A DNA stretch of 61,170 nucleotides from Candidatus Rifleibacteriota bacterium (GTDB lineage Bacteria; Muiribacteriota; Ozemobacteria; Ozemobacterales; Ozemobacteraceae): contig JADFYG010000034.1 of NCBI GenBank assembly GCA_015233155.1, positions 2,866 to 64,035 on the forward strand. The letters are read 5' to 3'. A model generated the notes under the pieces. It saw only the letters and a program-made list of their open reading frames with translations, was not told where the DNA came from and did not search any database. Both the position numbers and the translations under genes were made by a program. Positions 60,364 through 61,170 of this stretch are shown one piece after another; the first letter of the stretch is position 1, and each line of letters starts with the position of its first letter.

Positions 60364-60912
60364 TTATCTGGGGTTAAGCCGTTCAATTTCCAGGCGCATT
60401 GTCTGGATGATGCCTTGCAGTTGCGCGATTTCACCATCTGCCCGAAGTTTTTCCGCCTGAACTGCATTTTCCTTGTCAAATCCCGCCGTTTCTAATTGCT
60501 CGCGCAGAGTAGCCGCCATTGCACGAAGCTGCTGGATTTCACCGGTATAAGCAACATGTGTTGCCTGCACCGTTGAATCTTTCTCCATACGGACGGCTTC
60601 CACTTTGGCACGAAAATTCTCCGCGGTCTTCTTTAATTGATGGATCTCATCCTGTTTGCCGGAAAGCGCACGCTGGACTTCCTGCTCGCGCTGAATGTTG
60701 GAATGCTCAAGTTCATTGCGCAGTTCGGCGATTGTGGCTTTAAACTGGGCAATCTCCTGAGCGGACTCCCGCTTGACGACCTGAGCCGCATCGTCAGCCG
60801 ATATGCGGTATTTTTCGAGCTCACCGCGTAACTCGATAACCGCGCGCTGCAAATCGCGCACTTCAGCCAAGGCGTTACTTTCAGCTGCACTGACAGTGTT
60901 AACGTCTTTCAT
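60364..60912 (-). CDS. Coiled-coil protein
   Basis: 182 aa, almost entirely heptad-repeat helix (EVRDLQRAVIELRGELEKYR; EIAQFKATIAELRNELEHS; EIQQLRAMAATLREQLE), with an internal period of about 35 residues ending in similar 'EIxQL...LRxELE' units. No membrane segment or known domain. It lies 33 nt before the adenylate cyclase gene and probably shares its transcript. It could be a scaffold or partner for the cyclase, by position only. Confidence 0.8.
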   Translation of the reverse strand: MKDVNTVSAAESNALAEVRDLQRAVIELRGELEKYRISADDAAQVVKRESAQEIAQFKATIAELRNELEHSNIQREQEVQRALSGKQDEIHQLKKTAENFRAKVEAVRMEKDSTVQATHVAYTGEIQQLRAMAATLREQLETAGFDKENAVQAEKLRADGEIAQLQGIIQTMRLEIERLNPR

Positions 60913-60954
60913 CTCAATCGCATTCTCCCATTTGTCGACAAACGGAACAGACAG

Positions 60955-61170
60955 TCATTCAGTTGAGAACTGATGCCACCAGACTTTTACGGTATCACCC
61001 TCTATTTCAGATGTCAAAACCACCTTGTGCTCAGGGCACACGGGAACTTTTTGCTGTCGCAGAGCACGGGCGGAGGGAGGTTGCTACGCGCTCCGATCTC
61101 GCGTGCTGTGTAGGTTCCCTCGCCGTATTCCAGATACATTCCGGTTGTTTTTCGAGACCCAGCAGAGTCG
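60955..61170 (-). pseudogene. Partial frameshifted gene, zinc-ribbon-like end (cut by window edge)
   Basis: On the minus strand one frame reads GMYLEYGEGTYTAREIGARSNLPP...LCDSKK, and another continues KVPVCPEHKVVLTSEIEGDT and on to WHQFSTE-stop (60955-60957). The two join in phase if one A is added to the five-A run complementary to 61048-61052, giving a C...VPVCPEH Cys/His pair. This is either a true frameshift or a homopolymer sequencing error. The N-terminus may lie beyond the window. The family is not recognised. It precedes the coiled-coil gene by 42 nt on the same strand. Confidence 0.45.

Noticed and set aside
1..61170. tRNA or rRNA genes
   Set aside because: No cloverleaf with a GTTCRANNC arm and no rRNA core sequences were seen in the intergenic gaps.

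Overview
The window reads as a chromosomal segment of a Gram-negative-type bacterium outside the well-studied groups. It has Hfq, trigger factor/ClpP/ClpX, FtsH, a SlyX-like protein, type IV pilus/type II secretion pseudopilins, ComEA/ComEC, many secreted TPR proteins, and cyclic-nucleotide and two-component signalling. The mix, with short 'CxVHG' pseudopilin-like proteins, reminds me of deep-branching, mostly uncultured phyla such as Riflebacteria. That placement is inference and is not shown by a marker gene here. No rRNA, tRNA, prophage, transposase gene or CRISPR array was found.

Layout. 1-2641 (+): two-component genes (cut-off histidine kinase, single-domain receiver, hybrid kinase). 8630-2638 (-): a molybdenum hydroxylase operon (FAD, 2Fe-2S and molybdopterin subunits) followed by a TPR/HEAT protein and a small membrane protein. 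8907-14446: an M48 protease with carbohydrate-binding-like repeats, an unknown protein, a vapBC toxin-antitoxin pair, wecB and a pseudopilin-like protein. 14814-18069: a membrane protein, ftsH and a half-size EamA transporter.

18338-29547 (+): the most striking region. It holds a 1051-aa tubulin/FtsZ-superfamily protein, a membrane-anchored von Willebrand A protein, two translationally coupled membrane GTPases, a 1029-aa secreted TPR protein, and hfq, closed by an intrinsic terminator. It looks like a GTP-driven membrane-remodelling module. The tubulin-like/vWA/GTPase association is known from comparative genomics but not understood. Just downstream, a perfect sigma-54-type promoter match precedes a structured, U-tract-ended segment that may be a small RNA.

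30480-44248: a polysaccharide deacetylase; a pilin-like operon (PilV/PilW/PilX-like) ending in a CHASE2-GAF-GGDEF diguanylate cyclase; an M28 peptidase; a MazG-like pyrophosphatase; a lone ABC-type solute-binding protein coupled to a beta-propeller protein; and ligA. 44737-50036: a DUF2225 protein, two unknown proteins, ComEA-like and ComEC-like DNA-uptake proteins. 53273-50125 (-): a type III polyketide synthase, a U32-family iron-sulfur protein and a methyltransferase, plausibly an oxygen-independent aromatic/quinone pathway. 56805-53618 (-): tig-clpP-clpX. 61170-56961 (-): a frameshifted zinc-ribbon-like gene, a coiled-coil protein, a GAF-GAF-PAS adenylate cyclase, a stand-alone MshEN domain and a SlyX-like protein.

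A family of small palindromic mobile elements (MITE-like) is scattered through the intergenic gaps. One copy has a perfect 10-bp target duplication, and another inserted into the last codons of ligA, where its terminal repeat now supplies the stop codon.
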